Shown: in pieces, positions 1 to 7,427 of the stretch
Layout of the letters: each line of letters opens with the position of its first letter
Position numbering within the stretch: the stretch's first letter is position 1
From: an uncultured bacterium
Lineage (GTDB): Bacteria > Verrucomicrobiota > Lentisphaeria > Oligosphaerales > Oligosphaeraceae
DNA length: 25,678 nucleotides
Reading direction: 5' to 3'
Assembly: GCA_900548225.1 (NCBI GenBank)
Contig: URJM01000025.1
Coordinates: forward strand, 1 to 25,678
Position numbers and translations under genes: made by a program
The notes under the pieces: model-generated
Database searches by the model: none
Seen by the model: only the letters and a program-made list of their open reading frames with translations
What the model was told of the DNA's origin: nothing

Positions 1-345
1 CCCGCCATTGGCCGTTGGGAGAAGCATTTTGGAAAGCATCCGACTCAAAAACCATTGCATTTGCTTTGCCGAATTCTGTTGGCGGCGACCAATGAACGCG
101 ACTGGGTGCTAGACCCGTTCACAGGCAGTTCCACGACGGGTATCGCCTGCACGCTGCTAAATCGTCGTTTCCTTGGAATTGACAGGGAGAAGGCCTTTCT
201 TGACCTAAGCATAAAACGCCAAAAAGAGTGCCAGGATCCGGGAATAAAACAGAATTATCGTAGGCGAATCCCTGATTTGCAATGCATCAATAACTGCAAC
301 GATATGCATGAGGGTATCGAGGAGTACGGAGAGAGGCTTTTCTAA
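1..345 (+). CDS. DNA methyltransferase, C-terminal part (partial at window edge)
   Basis: This is the C-terminal end of a site-specific DNA methyltransferase that transfers a methyl group from S-adenosylmethionine to adenine N6 or cytosine N4. The frame is open from the first base, so the N-terminus lies outside the window. The visible part contains GKHPTQKP (motif X region) followed by LDPFTGSSTTGIA, which is SAM-binding motif I (usual form DPFxGSGTT), and then a conserved FLGID strand. Motif I near the C-terminus is the order of the beta-class enzymes. The catalytic DPPY/SPPY motif IV would lie upstream and cannot be checked. Whether a restriction enzyme accompanies it is unknown. Downstream lies only repeat DNA, so it is the last gene of its unit. 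Confidence 0.85.
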   Translation, partial: PAIGRWEKHFGKHPTQKPLHLLCRILLAATNERDWVLDPFTGSSTTGIACTLLNRRFLGIDREKAFLDLSIKRQKECQDPGIKQNYRRRIPDLQCINNCNDMHEGIEEYGERLF

Positions 346-365
346 GAAAGCCCGTCCCGTTTTTT
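335..365 (+). terminator. Possible weak terminator after the methyltransferase
   Basis: GGCTTT and AAAGCC form a 6-bp stem with a 6-base loop that overlaps the stop codon. A run of six T follows after a short spacer. The stem is short and the T-run is not immediately adjacent, so this is a weak candidate. Confidence 0.3.
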
Positions 366-458
366 CGCATCAAACGGCGAAGACTCCAGGAGATGCATTT
401 CATGCCCCCATGGTTGAATGTAGAAGGCTTACCAAAGAAGGATATTAGAACCACATTT

Positions 459-646
459 TTCGTGTATTTCGTGTATTTCGTGGTTTAAAACCTGCCTCTA
501 TTCGTGTCCATTCGTGTCCATTCGTGGTTCAAAAACTGCCTTTATTCGTGGTCCATTAGTGTCCATTAGTGGTTCAAAAAACTGCCTTTATTCGTGGTCC
601 ATTAGTGTCCATTAGTGGTTCAAAAAACTGCCTTTATTCGTGGTCC
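459..646. repeat. Tandem repeat array of ATTCGTG motifs, 46-bp period
   Basis: Three phases can be seen. TTCGTGTAT repeats with a 9-base period at 459-485. ATTCGTGTCC repeats with a 10-base period around 500-520. A 46-base unit beginning CTGCCTTTATTCGTGG then starts at 536, 582 and 628; the first two copies are near-perfect and the third stops at 646. A diverged earlier copy starts at 492. The same ATTCGTGTCCATTCGTGGTT motif appears inverted inside the repeats at 6771-6802 and 7341-7362. The rest of the 346-681 gap contains no convincing gene. Confidence 0.85.
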
Positions 647-681
647 GGAGACAGGACAGCGGCGCGTGTCTGCCTTTTGGG

Positions 682-1350
682 CTATTCCCGGACGGCGTCC
701 ATCATTTCATTTGGCGTGGAGGCGTTCCGGATAGATTCGAGGAATCTGGGATTTGCGGCCTTTTGGCAGACCTTTCCCAGGATTTGGATATGTTCTGTGG
801 AGTCGGGGGAGCATATCAGGAAGAAAATGTCCGTCGGGACGCCGTTAGGCTCTCCGAAGAAGACTGGCGTTTGGCTTTTTGCGATAGCGACGAATGGTTC
901 CACGCAGGTATACTCGTCTCGTTTTTGCGGGTGGACGAGTGCGATTCCCTCTGCCATTGCCGTCGACGACACCTCCTCCCGTTCCCTGATATTTTCGAGG
1001 AACTCCTCCGGGTCGTATAGCATTCCTGCGTTTTCCGCGAGTTTAGCGAGTGATCGCAGGATTGCGGGTTTTGTCTTTCCCTGGAGGCATGGTTCCATGA
1101 GTTCTGGCCTGCAGTACTTTTCCAGACTCATCTCCTCCGGGACCATCTTTGCGTACTCCTGGTGTTTGACGGGCTGGTGTGTGACCAGCCGGTTTGAGTA
1201 CCAGGTATCCAGTTCCCCGTGTTCGAAGAGCATCCTGCTGCCCTGGTAGATACATGGGATTTCCCCAGAAGTCGCCAGGGCGCGGAGCTCCTTTGGCTCC
1301 ATCATCAGGAAGGTGGCGGCCTCCTCAAGACTCATCAACTTGACAGGCAT
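682..1350 (-). CDS. HTH-EIIA regulator (PTS IIA-like, PtsN type)
   Basis: This 222-residue protein joins an N-terminal excisionase-type helix-turn-helix (about residues 6-55, MSLEEAATFLMM...GELDTWY) to a phosphotransferase EIIA domain of the fructose/nitrogen (PtsN) family (about 75-222). The EIIA phosphorylation site is recognisable as GIALVHPQ with His140 as phospho-acceptor, and the later STEHIQILGKV segment fits the family. Such proteins are usually regulatory and sense the PTS phosphorylation state. The HTH suggests DNA binding or protein docking, but no target is visible. It is the last gene of a minus-strand operon and starts only 6 bases after the phosphoesterase stop. No sugar permease is nearby, which supports a regulatory role. 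Confidence 0.85.
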   Translation of the reverse strand: MPVKLMSLEEAATFLMMEPKELRALATSGEIPCIYQGSRMLFEHGELDTWYSNRLVTHQPVKHQEYAKMVPEEMSLEKYCRPELMEPCLQGKTKPAILRSLAKLAENAGMLYDPEEFLENIREREEVSSTAMAEGIALVHPQKRDEYTCVEPFVAIAKSQTPVFFGEPNGVPTDIFFLICSPDSTEHIQILGKVCQKAANPRFLESIRNASTPNEMMDAVRE

Positions 1351-1356
1351 GGTTCG

Positions 1357-2409
1357 TCAAATCCCCTTCTTCAGTCCGTATTGGAGCGCAAACCGCATCA
1401 GCCGGCTGGTGAGCTCTTCGGCGCGGGCATCCAGCCCGGGGTCGCTCACGAATGGCCTTGGGGGCATGAGCGACGGCTCCTCCATCGAGAATCTCCTGAC
1501 GACCACGAGATTCTCACGGCATTCCTCCGGGATGTCGGCGCGGAGGAACTTGTTGACTGGGCGGTATGTGCCGTCATCGCCCTCCTCCCAATCCTGCGAG
1601 ATGACGCAATCGGAGTAGAACCGGAGTTCCTTGAATGCGGGGCGGTGCGAATGTCCGGTGGAGGGGGCGACCCACTGCCTCCAGTGTCCGTGTTTGAACT
1701 CCAGGTTAAGGTGGAAGTGTCCTCCCAGCGCCAGGAACGCCTGCGGTGTGTGGTCCATCAGCGAGGCCACCTTCGGCGCGTCGAGAGTCGACGGAGGCTC
1801 AATGGGTTCGTGCTGGACGAAGACCACTGGGCGGTTTCCTGCGGTGGCGAACTGGCGGTTGAGCCACGCAAGGGTCTCCGGAGAATAGATTGAGCAGCCG
1901 TTTGTGCGGCCCGCCGCGTCCTGCGACGCGCAGATGAACCTGACTCCCCCGAGGGTGAAGGCGAACTTAGTGGAGCCGAAGACCTGGTCGTATCCCTGGG
2001 GCCAATTGTCCCCGGGAAGGACAATCGAGGGGATGTCTTCGCCAAGAGTCGTCGACAGAAGCGACTTCAGGACATTGAGGCGCTGGACGGGATTGTTCCC
2101 AAGGCCGATGTTGTCACCTGTGACCAGCACTGCCGTCGGGTGGACATCCTGCCGTATCTGCGCAAGGAGGCGCCGATGATATTCAAGGCGCTCCTGGCTG
2201 TCGATGTGCAAGTCCGAGAGCCAGGCGAGGCGGAAGAGGGGGCGGTCGCGGCGAAGCGCCCAGACGGGGGGCTCGTCAGTCGCCTTCACCTCGTAGCGTT
2301 TTGCCATCTCGAAGAATGCGGCGCGGTTCGCCCCCAGTTCCTGGGCTGGGGCGAGGCAGGCCGAGGCGAGGAGCATCGCAATAGCAACGGCAATATGGAC
2401 AATCTTCAT
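1357..2409 (-). CDS. Exported calcineurin-like metallophosphoesterase
   Basis: This 350-residue protein carries the signature of two-metal calcineurin-type phosphoesterases: DLH (66-68), GDN (98-100), a second GDN in the position of the usual GNH (133-135), His200 in QHEP, and GHFH (230-233). A hydrophobic N-terminus ending near ACLAPAQ is a signal peptide. Cys18 after ASA could be a poor lipobox, so it may be periplasmic or lipid-anchored. The substrate cannot be named from sequence; the Asn-to-Asp change in the GNH motif is unusual and may affect substrate choice. It sits between the TPR protein (28-base gap) and the HTH-EIIA gene (6-base gap), so it is co-transcribed with both. Confidence 0.85.
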   Translation of the reverse strand: MKIVHIAVAIAMLLASACLAPAQELGANRAAFFEMAKRYEVKATDEPPVWALRRDRPLFRLAWLSDLHIDSQERLEYHRRLLAQIRQDVHPTAVLVTGDNIGLGNNPVQRLNVLKSLLSTTLGEDIPSIVLPGDNWPQGYDQVFGSTKFAFTLGGVRFICASQDAAGRTNGCSIYSPETLAWLNRQFATAGNRPVVFVQHEPIEPPSTLDAPKVASLMDHTPQAFLALGGHFHLNLEFKHGHWRQWVAPSTGHSHRPAFKELRFYSDCVISQDWEEGDDGTYRPVNKFLRADIPEECRENLVVVRRFSMEEPSLMPPRPFVSDPGLDARAEELTSRLMRFALQYGLKKGI

Positions 2410-2437
2410 AAGTTGTTTATTTCCAAGTAGTTATGTA

Positions 2438-4867
2438 TCAACGAGAAAGTGCTTCCTCAAGCTTCGGGTCTTCCTGCACTCCATTTTCGACGGCCTTCCT
2501 ATACCAGTCAAACCCCTCCTTTCGCATTGAGGAGGCGAGATGTTCGAGTGCTCCTCTGAATGCGGGTTCCCTTCGTGCCTGGAAATCCAGTTCCGAGGAG
2601 CGTGTGAGTGCAAGCATTGCCAGATTGAATGCGGCCTCCCCGTCTTTTCCGTCGAGTTCCAGCGCCTTCTTCAGCTGGACCATAGCCGCCTCGCGCCACT
2701 CCAGGACTCCCAGGGCGACTCCCAATAGCCGCGCCGTCTTGGGGTCCTGGGGTTTGAGTGCGCTGGCGCGGGTGAGATTTGCCAGTGCCCATTCGGGTTG
2801 CTTCAGCTGGAGTTGTGCGAATCCCAGTGCGATTAGCACCTCCGTGTCATCTGGATTCACCCTTGTGGCGGCGGAGAGATACCTTGCGGCCTCGCCATCG
2901 TTTCCAGCGCCCGAGGCAATGATTCCCAGCCGTTTCATGGCGAGGAAATTATCTGGCTGGAGGGAGAGTGCCTGCTGGTAATTCCACTGGGCCGCCTCCA
3001 GCTTCCCGGCGCGTTCCGCGTCAACCCCCTGCCTCAGGAACCCCTTGAGGATGACCTGGTCGGGGGCGGAAAGACCGCTTTCCCGGGAGACGCCCTCCTC
3101 GGGACGCGGCAGTGCCACTGGCACCTCCAGGCCGGCGGGGCGCGATGCCGTCGTCGTGGATGGGAGCGGGACTCCTGTCCCCTGGCCTTTCAGCTCGTCC
3201 AATTCCCTGGCGAGGCTCTGCTTTTCCTGGTCGCGGCGAACCAGGGCGCCTTCAAGTTCGCTCTGGCGCTGCTCCATCCTCTCAATCTGCCGCTGAAGCT
3301 CCTCGGAACGCTCCTGCCAGATTCGCGCGGACGCATCGTCTGCCTTGGCATTCAGCGAGGCGACCTGTTCCCGCGCCTGCCGGCTCACGGCCTGTTCGCG
3401 GGAAAGCTCCTCCCGCACCCCGGTGAGCTCCACTTCCAGTTCGGCGACCTTCCTGGAGAGCCGCCCCCGTTCCGTCTCCGCCTCCACTGCGGTTTCGACA
3501 ATCCCGTCGGACGCCTGGTTGGCGGAGAGGATGAGCTTCTGCTTCTCCTCGGCAATTTGGAGATCGGCCTGGGTCGCCTCCAGCTGCGTCTGCAGCGAAG
3601 CCACCTGCGACTTAAGGGCATTTGACTCGGCGGCCATCTCAGCCATCTTCGCCTCGTTCTCGGAGGCCTTCCTCTCCATCGACGAAAGCATCTCCCGCAT
3701 TGCCGAAATCGACCGTTCCTGGCGGGTCGCCTGGTCGCGAAGTTCCGCATTCTCCTGGTGCAAAGCCCCTGCGGACCTCAACTGCTCCGAGACGGCATCC
3801 GCATTCGTCGACGAACGAATGCGCTCCTCCGAGAGCTCCTCGGAGAGCCTGGTGACCGACATCTCCGCCAGCTTGAGCTTCCGTTCGGCATTGAGCAACT
3901 CCATCCGCGCAGACTGGAGCTTTTCGTCGGTCGTAGCCAACTGGCTCCGCAACGCCGCGGCCTCCTGTTCGGAGAGGGTGGCGTCAACGGGCTTCTCGCT
4001 TTGCAGGCGCTGCATCTCCTCCTGCAAGGACTTGACAGAAAGGCGGCTCTTCTGCAATTCAAGCTCGGCTTTCTCGCGGAGGCCGCGCTCGTTCTCAAGC
4101 AGACGCTGCAGCTCCGACTTCTCGGATTCGAGCTGGGCGCGCTGGCGTCCGTCCCTCTGGTTCTGCGCAAGGAGGTCGTCGCGCATCTTGGCAGTCTGTT
4201 CGAGGGTGCGCCCCGTGCGCGCCAGTTCAGCCTGGGAGCGCTTCAGCTGCTCCGTAAGTTCATCCACCTGCAACACCCTGGGGTCGGGAGTCTGGGCGCG
4301 CTTGAGCTCCTCCTTCTGGGAGTTGAGCTGCCCTGTCAACGTCCGCACCTGGCCTTTCAGGACCTCCCTGTCCCTCTTCAGGATTTCAATATTCTCCTCG
4401 TTGGCGGCAAGGGACGCGGCCTCGGCGCGGGCGCGTTCCAAAGACTGCCTGAGGCGTTCCAACTCCTGCGCCGAGGAGGAGAGTCGCTCCTTGAGGGACT
4501 GCACCTCCTGTGCCTGGGTCGAAATGCGCGAAAACAGCTCGTCCTTCGTCAAATACTCGAGATTCTGGCTGTTCGCCTCCTTGATTTCCGCGATTTTCTT
4601 GCGGCAGTATTCGATTCGGTATGTAATCAGGGAGACATTCCAGCCCGGATACTTGTTCTGGACATCCTGGAAGACCTGCAACGCCTTCTCGTAGCCATGT
4701 AGCGCGGCAAGGTCCGCATTCTCCGTGAGCGACTTGTCCGCCTTTGTCATTGCCTCGTATCCGTTCATCCAGAGGCGTCTGGCGGGGTCGTTCCCCGCGG
4801 CGCGAAGCGTGAACGCGCCGAAGAGCAGGATGAGGACGAGGAGGAATTTGCAGGCGCGGCTGGTCAT
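2438..4867 (-). CDS. Secreted coiled-coil/TPR envelope protein
   Basis: The protein has 809 residues from the ATG at 4867. That start is chosen because it opens a signal peptide (MTSRACKFLLVLILLFGAF) and overlaps the upstream stop in an ATGA arrangement. A short helical N-terminal segment is followed by a very long charged coiled coil (about residues 95-560, rich in E, Q, R, L). A Pro/Thr-rich linker follows (about 570-600), then about five TPR repeats up to residue 790 with typical LQPDN, VNPDD and LKPQD turns. It is probably a periplasmic or envelope scaffold that binds partners through its TPRs. No catalytic motif is visible. Translational coupling to the upstream phosphorylase-like gene suggests co-production. 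Confidence 0.8.
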   Translation of the reverse strand: MTSRACKFLLVLILLFGAFTLRAAGNDPARRLWMNGYEAMTKADKSLTENADLAALHGYEKALQVFQDVQNKYPGWNVSLITYRIEYCRKKIAEIKEANSQNLEYLTKDELFSRISTQAQEVQSLKERLSSSAQELERLRQSLERARAEAASLAANEENIEILKRDREVLKGQVRTLTGQLNSQKEELKRAQTPDPRVLQVDELTEQLKRSQAELARTGRTLEQTAKMRDDLLAQNQRDGRQRAQLESEKSELQRLLENERGLREKAELELQKSRLSVKSLQEEMQRLQSEKPVDATLSEQEAAALRSQLATTDEKLQSARMELLNAERKLKLAEMSVTRLSEELSEERIRSSTNADAVSEQLRSAGALHQENAELRDQATRQERSISAMREMLSSMERKASENEAKMAEMAAESNALKSQVASLQTQLEATQADLQIAEEKQKLILSANQASDGIVETAVEAETERGRLSRKVAELEVELTGVREELSREQAVSRQAREQVASLNAKADDASARIWQERSEELQRQIERMEQRQSELEGALVRRDQEKQSLARELDELKGQGTGVPLPSTTTASRPAGLEVPVALPRPEEGVSRESGLSAPDQVILKGFLRQGVDAERAGKLEAAQWNYQQALSLQPDNFLAMKRLGIIASGAGNDGEAARYLSAATRVNPDDTEVLIALGFAQLQLKQPEWALANLTRASALKPQDPKTARLLGVALGVLEWREAAMVQLKKALELDGKDGEAAFNLAMLALTRSSELDFQARREPAFRGALEHLASSMRKEGFDWYRKAVENGVQEDPKLEEALSR

Positions 4868-5853
4868 GTGGGTTCCTGGGTTGGCGGTTCTCTGCGCAAA
4901 AACGCCTTCAGCGGCGACGAGCGGGTCGCGCTCAGCTTGATATTCCGGCATAGCACTTCGTCGGCGTTGGACTCCGGAAGGATGTTTTCGGCATATCCTT
5001 CGGAGGCGCGGCGGACTTCGAGGATTGCGCGGCGCAGCCCCTGTCGCAGCTGCCCTGAGCAGAAGAGCCCAGTCTCGCGCATCTCGTCACGCGTAAAGGA
5101 GCGCGGGAATCCCGGAAGGAGCTGGACCCCCGCCAGGACGAGCGCTGAGACATGGCATCCAAGTGCGTGGGAGATAATTACATGGAGCACCAGGTCGTGC
5201 CCCAGGAAATCCGCGCCGATGGCTCGGCTTCTGGCGGCCTCGGCTGAGGTCGGCAGGTGGAATCCCGGGATGCCGTGGTAGATGCAGAGTCTGGGTGGCT
5301 CCCCGAAATCCGCCATTGCATTGAGGATTTCGGAATTCTGGCTCTGGTCGATGGTATGCGCCAGGTCGGGAAATGGCTTGTCAAGCATTCCATGGAGCCC
5401 TTCCAGGGGCGAGAATGCAAAGTCGCTCACGTAGTCCGCAAGCATTCCCCAGCGTCCCGCCTTGAACTCCGACACGAGACTGATTGCCGTGTCAAGGAAG
5501 ATGTGGTTTTTGACTCCCATGATGGAGGCGAGGGCGGTCGGGAAAAGTGCCGCCAGTGCGCCATGTCCGTCCGCAACCCGACGGGCTCCTGCGGAGGCCA
5601 GGACGGGCACCCCCTCGATGCGCCCTGCAAGAAGCCGTGCCTCCTCGCCGTCGAGGGTCCTGGCGCGGGGCAGGGACGGCGAAAGTTCGTGGAGGGGGAT
5701 TTCCGCTGGCGGCGCGTCGAAGAATCCAGCCAGGTCGTATTCCGCCCCCAGATGCAGATAGAAGAAGGGACGTTCCGCGGACGGCAGACGGCACGCCAAA
5801 ATAGATGCCGCGTCTGCGAGCGCTTCATTGTATGTGCTTGTGTCAAAGGACAT
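4864..5853 (-). CDS. Purine nucleoside phosphorylase-like protein
   Basis: This 329-residue protein resembles class I purine nucleoside phosphorylases, which cleave purine nucleosides with phosphate to free base and ribose 1-phosphate. Matching segments are GVPVLASAGARRVADGHG (phosphate/ribose strand), the MLADYVSDFAFSPLEG region, and YHGIPGFHLPTSAEA followed by IGADFLGHDLVLHVI. The last pair aligns with the family's GPSFET...GADAVGMST core. Several catalytic positions differ from standard enzymes, so the substrate may be unusual. The ATG at 5853 is preferred over a GTG at 5904: it has an AGAGGA sequence upstream (5871-5876, rather far at 17 bases), and a TAATAT/GATAAT -10-like box lies where the longer form would be coding. 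It heads the minus-strand operon. Confidence 0.7.
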   Translation of the reverse strand: MSFDTSTYNEALADAASILACRLPSAERPFFYLHLGAEYDLAGFFDAPPAEIPLHELSPSLPRARTLDGEEARLLAGRIEGVPVLASAGARRVADGHGALAALFPTALASIMGVKNHIFLDTAISLVSEFKAGRWGMLADYVSDFAFSPLEGLHGMLDKPFPDLAHTIDQSQNSEILNAMADFGEPPRLCIYHGIPGFHLPTSAEAARSRAIGADFLGHDLVLHVIISHALGCHVSALVLAGVQLLPGFPRSFTRDEMRETGLFCSGQLRQGLRRAILEVRRASEGYAENILPESNADEVLCRNIKLSATRSSPLKAFLRREPPTQEPT

Positions 5854-5896
5854 TCGGCGCGAGAAAATTCTCCTCTTGGAAGGAAGGAATATTATC

Positions 5897-5905
5897 TTAT
5901 CCACA
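5897..5905. promoter_or_regulatory. Single consensus DnaA box
   Basis: TTATCCACA is an exact match to the E. coli DnaA-box consensus. It lies in the divergent gap between the phosphorylase-like gene and the small secreted-protein gene, next to a GATAAT-like -10 for the former. No second box or AT-rich unwinding region is nearby, so it is not an origin. A chance match to a 9-mer in this length of DNA is quite possible. Confidence 0.35.
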
Positions 5906-5987
5906 GTTCCGCGAAATGGATTTCAGGGAGGGCGCGAATGCCCCGCGGAACAGAAGAAAGCAACAGCCGATAAATATACCCCGCCCT

Positions 5988-6614
5988 ATGAAATTTCTCC
6001 TACAAAGACTCGTCCTCTGGACAATGCTCGCTTCCGCGGCAACTCTCCACGCCCTGACCATCGAGGCATCAATGGATTTCCTCCAGGACGGCTCCGCAAG
6101 GGCAACCCTGGAGTACTCCGTCCCCGACAACGCCGCCGGAATCGTCGAGGGACTCTTCCTTGCCGCGTCCAAGAGAGAATGCAAAAGCTCCCAGGACGAG
6201 AAGGCAATCCGCGAGTTCCTCGAAAGGACTCCCGGCATCATAGTCGATGGCGTGAATGTCTACAAGACTGCAACCGGCCGACGCACAAGGGTGGCCATCC
6301 GTTCAAAGGATCCACAGACCCTCCTGGGAAGCGGAATCCTGGGGCCGGCAGCTCTGAAGAAAGGGGAAAAGTCATCCAGGCAGATCTTCAGGGTCCCAAT
6401 GCCAACACCAGCGGAGTGGACCAACGAGTCCGCAAACCAGGCCAGGATGCTCGTCAAGGTTCTCGGAGGACTTGAGATGGTCCTGCGGGTGCAAACACCC
6501 TCCACTATCCACTCCACCACCGGAACTAGGGACGCATATAACCGATGCCACTGGCAGATCGGACTGGAGGACCTCCTCCAAAAGGAACTCCCCGAAATCA
6601 AGGTGGAATGGTAA
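5988..6614 (+). CDS. Small secreted protein of unknown function
   Basis: I do not recognise this family. The 208-residue product starts at the ATG at 5988, which opens a clean signal peptide (MKFLLQRLVLWTMLASAATLHA) with cleavage near LHA. Upstream codons in the same frame look non-coding. The mature protein begins LTIEASMDFLQDGSARATLEY, which suggests a beta-rich domain, and continues with mixed alpha/beta sequence and two cysteines (in RECKSS and NRCHW) that could form a disulfide. It is divergently oriented to the phosphorylase operon. The repeat island begins within five bases of its stop codon, so any native terminator may have been displaced. Confidence 0.65.
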   Translation: MKFLLQRLVLWTMLASAATLHALTIEASMDFLQDGSARATLEYSVPDNAAGIVEGLFLAASKRECKSSQDEKAIREFLERTPGIIVDGVNVYKTATGRRTRVAIRSKDPQTLLGSGILGPAALKKGEKSSRQIFRVPMPTPAEWTNESANQARMLVKVLGGLEMVLRVQTPSTIHSTTGTRDAYNRCHWQIGLEDLLQKELPEIKVEW

Positions 6615-6615
6615 A

Positions 6616-6951
6616 GAAGTAGAGAGTAGGGAGGAGAGGGGAGAAGGTAGTGCGTGGTCACTTTGCAGTGGGCTTCCGTCAAAAGTAGGGAAAAGGGAGA
6701 AGAGGAGAGTGCGTGGTTGGCGCGCTTGAGCGCGCCCGCGCGGCAGAAGCCCCACGCGTCCATTGAAGGGAGAACCACGAATGGACACGAATGGACCACG
6801 AATATCTTCTTTCATAGGAAGTAGAGAGTAGGGAGAAGAGGGGAGAAAGTAGTGCGTGGTCACTTTGCAGTGGGCTTCCGTCAAGTGGGGAGGAGGGAGG
6901 AGAGGGGAGAAGGTAGTGCGTGGTTGGCGCGCTTGAGCGCGCCCCGCGCGG
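6616..6951 (+). repeat. Repeat island 1: GA-arm and double-hairpin modules
   Basis: Four modules stand in tandem. GA-rich arms begin near 6617, 6683, 6819 and 6885, and each ends in AGTGCGTGG. The first and third are followed by TCACTTTGCAGTGGGCTTCC. The second and fourth are followed by the hairpin GGCGCGC-TTGA-GCGCGCC (6719-6736 and 6926-6943). After the first hairpin a second stem (CGCGCGG with CCACGCG, 6737-6758) and an inverted ATTCGTG-type motif (6771-6802) follow. The last module ends abruptly at 6951 against a higB-like remnant. Confidence 0.85.
6714..6880 (+). repeat. Direct repeat, left copy, flanking the higA cassette
   Basis: The stretch from GTGGTTGGCGCGCTTGAGCG through the TTCATAG motif to TTGCAGTGGGC is nearly identical to 7283-7427. 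The main differences are an 11-base duplication (TGGACCACGAA) and a GAAGTA insertion in this copy. The pair brackets the antitoxin gene. Confidence 0.8.
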
Positions 6952-7032
6952 TGATTCTGTTTTACATGACGGGACGGTTATATCCATGACATCGTAATAA
7001 TTGACTGCCATTATGGAGGCGTTCATGATTAG
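6952..7032 (+). pseudogene. higB: Remnant of a HigB-type toxin gene
   Basis: Read in the frame ending at the TAG at 7030-7032, this segment gives FCFT-stop-RDGYIHDIVIIDCHYGG. This closely follows the usual C-terminus of HigB toxins (WRICFxWxDGxAxDVEIxDYH). The in-frame TGA at 6967 sits where family members have Trp (TGG), and a TGA at 6952 sits where Arg (CGA) is expected, so single transitions explain both stops. Everything upstream is replaced by repeat DNA ending at 6951. The frame ends 8 bases into the antitoxin gene, the overlap expected of a higBA operon. The call is inferred from a short match, so certainty is moderate. Confidence 0.6.
7015..7019 (+). promoter_or_regulatory. Shine-Dalgarno site for higA
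   Basis: GGAGG stands 5 bases before the ATG at 7025. It fixes that codon as the start in preference to the ATG at 7013 or the TTG at 7001, neither of which has such a site. Confidence 0.7.
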
Positions 7033-7279
7033 GACTAGAAAAGCGATTCCTCCAGGCGAGATTCTTCTGGAGGACTTTCTGAAGCCGATGAAAATCAGCC
7101 AGAACAAGCTTGCCATGGACATCCGTGTCCCGACGCCAAGGATCAATGCTATTGTCAGGGGAACACGGTCAATTACCGCAGACACCGCATTACGGCTAGG
7201 TAAATATTTCGGAACGGGTCCTGAATTCTGGAGTAATCTTCAGGCAAACTATGACCTCTGCCTCGCCGCTGCGAAATAA
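7025..7279 (+). CDS. higA: HigA-family antitoxin (HTH, XRE type)
   Basis: This 84-residue protein is a typical HigA antitoxin. It opens with IPPGEILLEDFLKPMKISQNKLA, then a helix-turn-helix (about residues 23-60, RVPTPRINAIVRGTRSITADTALRLGKYFG), and ends with the family's GPEFWSNLQANYDL segment. HigA normally binds and neutralises the HigB RNase and represses its own operon. Here the toxin gene directly upstream appears truncated and carries nonsense changes, so this is probably an orphan antitoxin. It may be kept as a regulator or to neutralise a toxin encoded elsewhere. The gene lies between two near-identical direct repeats. Confidence 0.88.
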   Translation: MIRTRKAIPPGEILLEDFLKPMKISQNKLAMDIRVPTPRINAIVRGTRSITADTALRLGKYFGTGPEFWSNLQANYDLCLAAAK

Positions 7280-7282
7280 CAT

Positions 7283-7427
7283 GTGGTTGGCGCGCTTGAG
7301 CGCGCCCGCGCGGCAGAAGCGCCACGCGTCCATTGAAGGGAGAACCACGAATGGACACGAATATCTTCTTTCATAGAGAGTAGGGAGAAGGGAGAAGAAG
7401 GTAGTGCGTGGTCACTTTGCAGTGGGC
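7283..7427 (+). repeat. Direct repeat, right copy, flanking the higA cassette
   Basis: This is the right-hand partner of 6714-6880, beginning four bases after the higA stop. It contains the hairpin GGCGCGC-TTGA-GCGCGCC (7289-7306), the stem CGCGCGGC with GCCACGCG (7307-7328), the inverted ATTCGTG motif and a GA arm with TCACTTTGCAGTGGGC. Confidence 0.8.

Noticed and set aside
492..646. Possible CRISPR array
   Set aside because: The units are directly tandem with no variable spacers, and no cas gene is present.
3345..4694. Long plus-strand open frames opposite the coiled-coil protein
   Set aside because: Serine-, arginine- or leucine-rich translations are the expected shadow of a repetitive coiled-coil coding sequence, and no start signal or family is visible.
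5854..5904. GTG at 5904 as start of the phosphorylase-like gene
   Set aside because: The extra 17 residues would cover the AGAGGA site and a -10-like box and do not resemble the family. The ATG at 5853 is preferred, though not proven.
5897..5905. Replication origin at the DnaA box
   Set aside because: It is a single box with no cluster, no AT-rich unwinding region and no dnaA, dnaN or gyrase genes nearby.
6719..6736. GGCGCGC hairpins as intrinsic terminators
   Set aside because: None of the six copies is followed by a T-run on either strand, and they occur between genes in all relative orientations.
6967..6969. TGA in the higB-like frame as a selenocysteine codon
   Set aside because: It stands where HigB has Trp, a second TGA lies close by, and the upstream half of the gene is missing, so decay explains it better.
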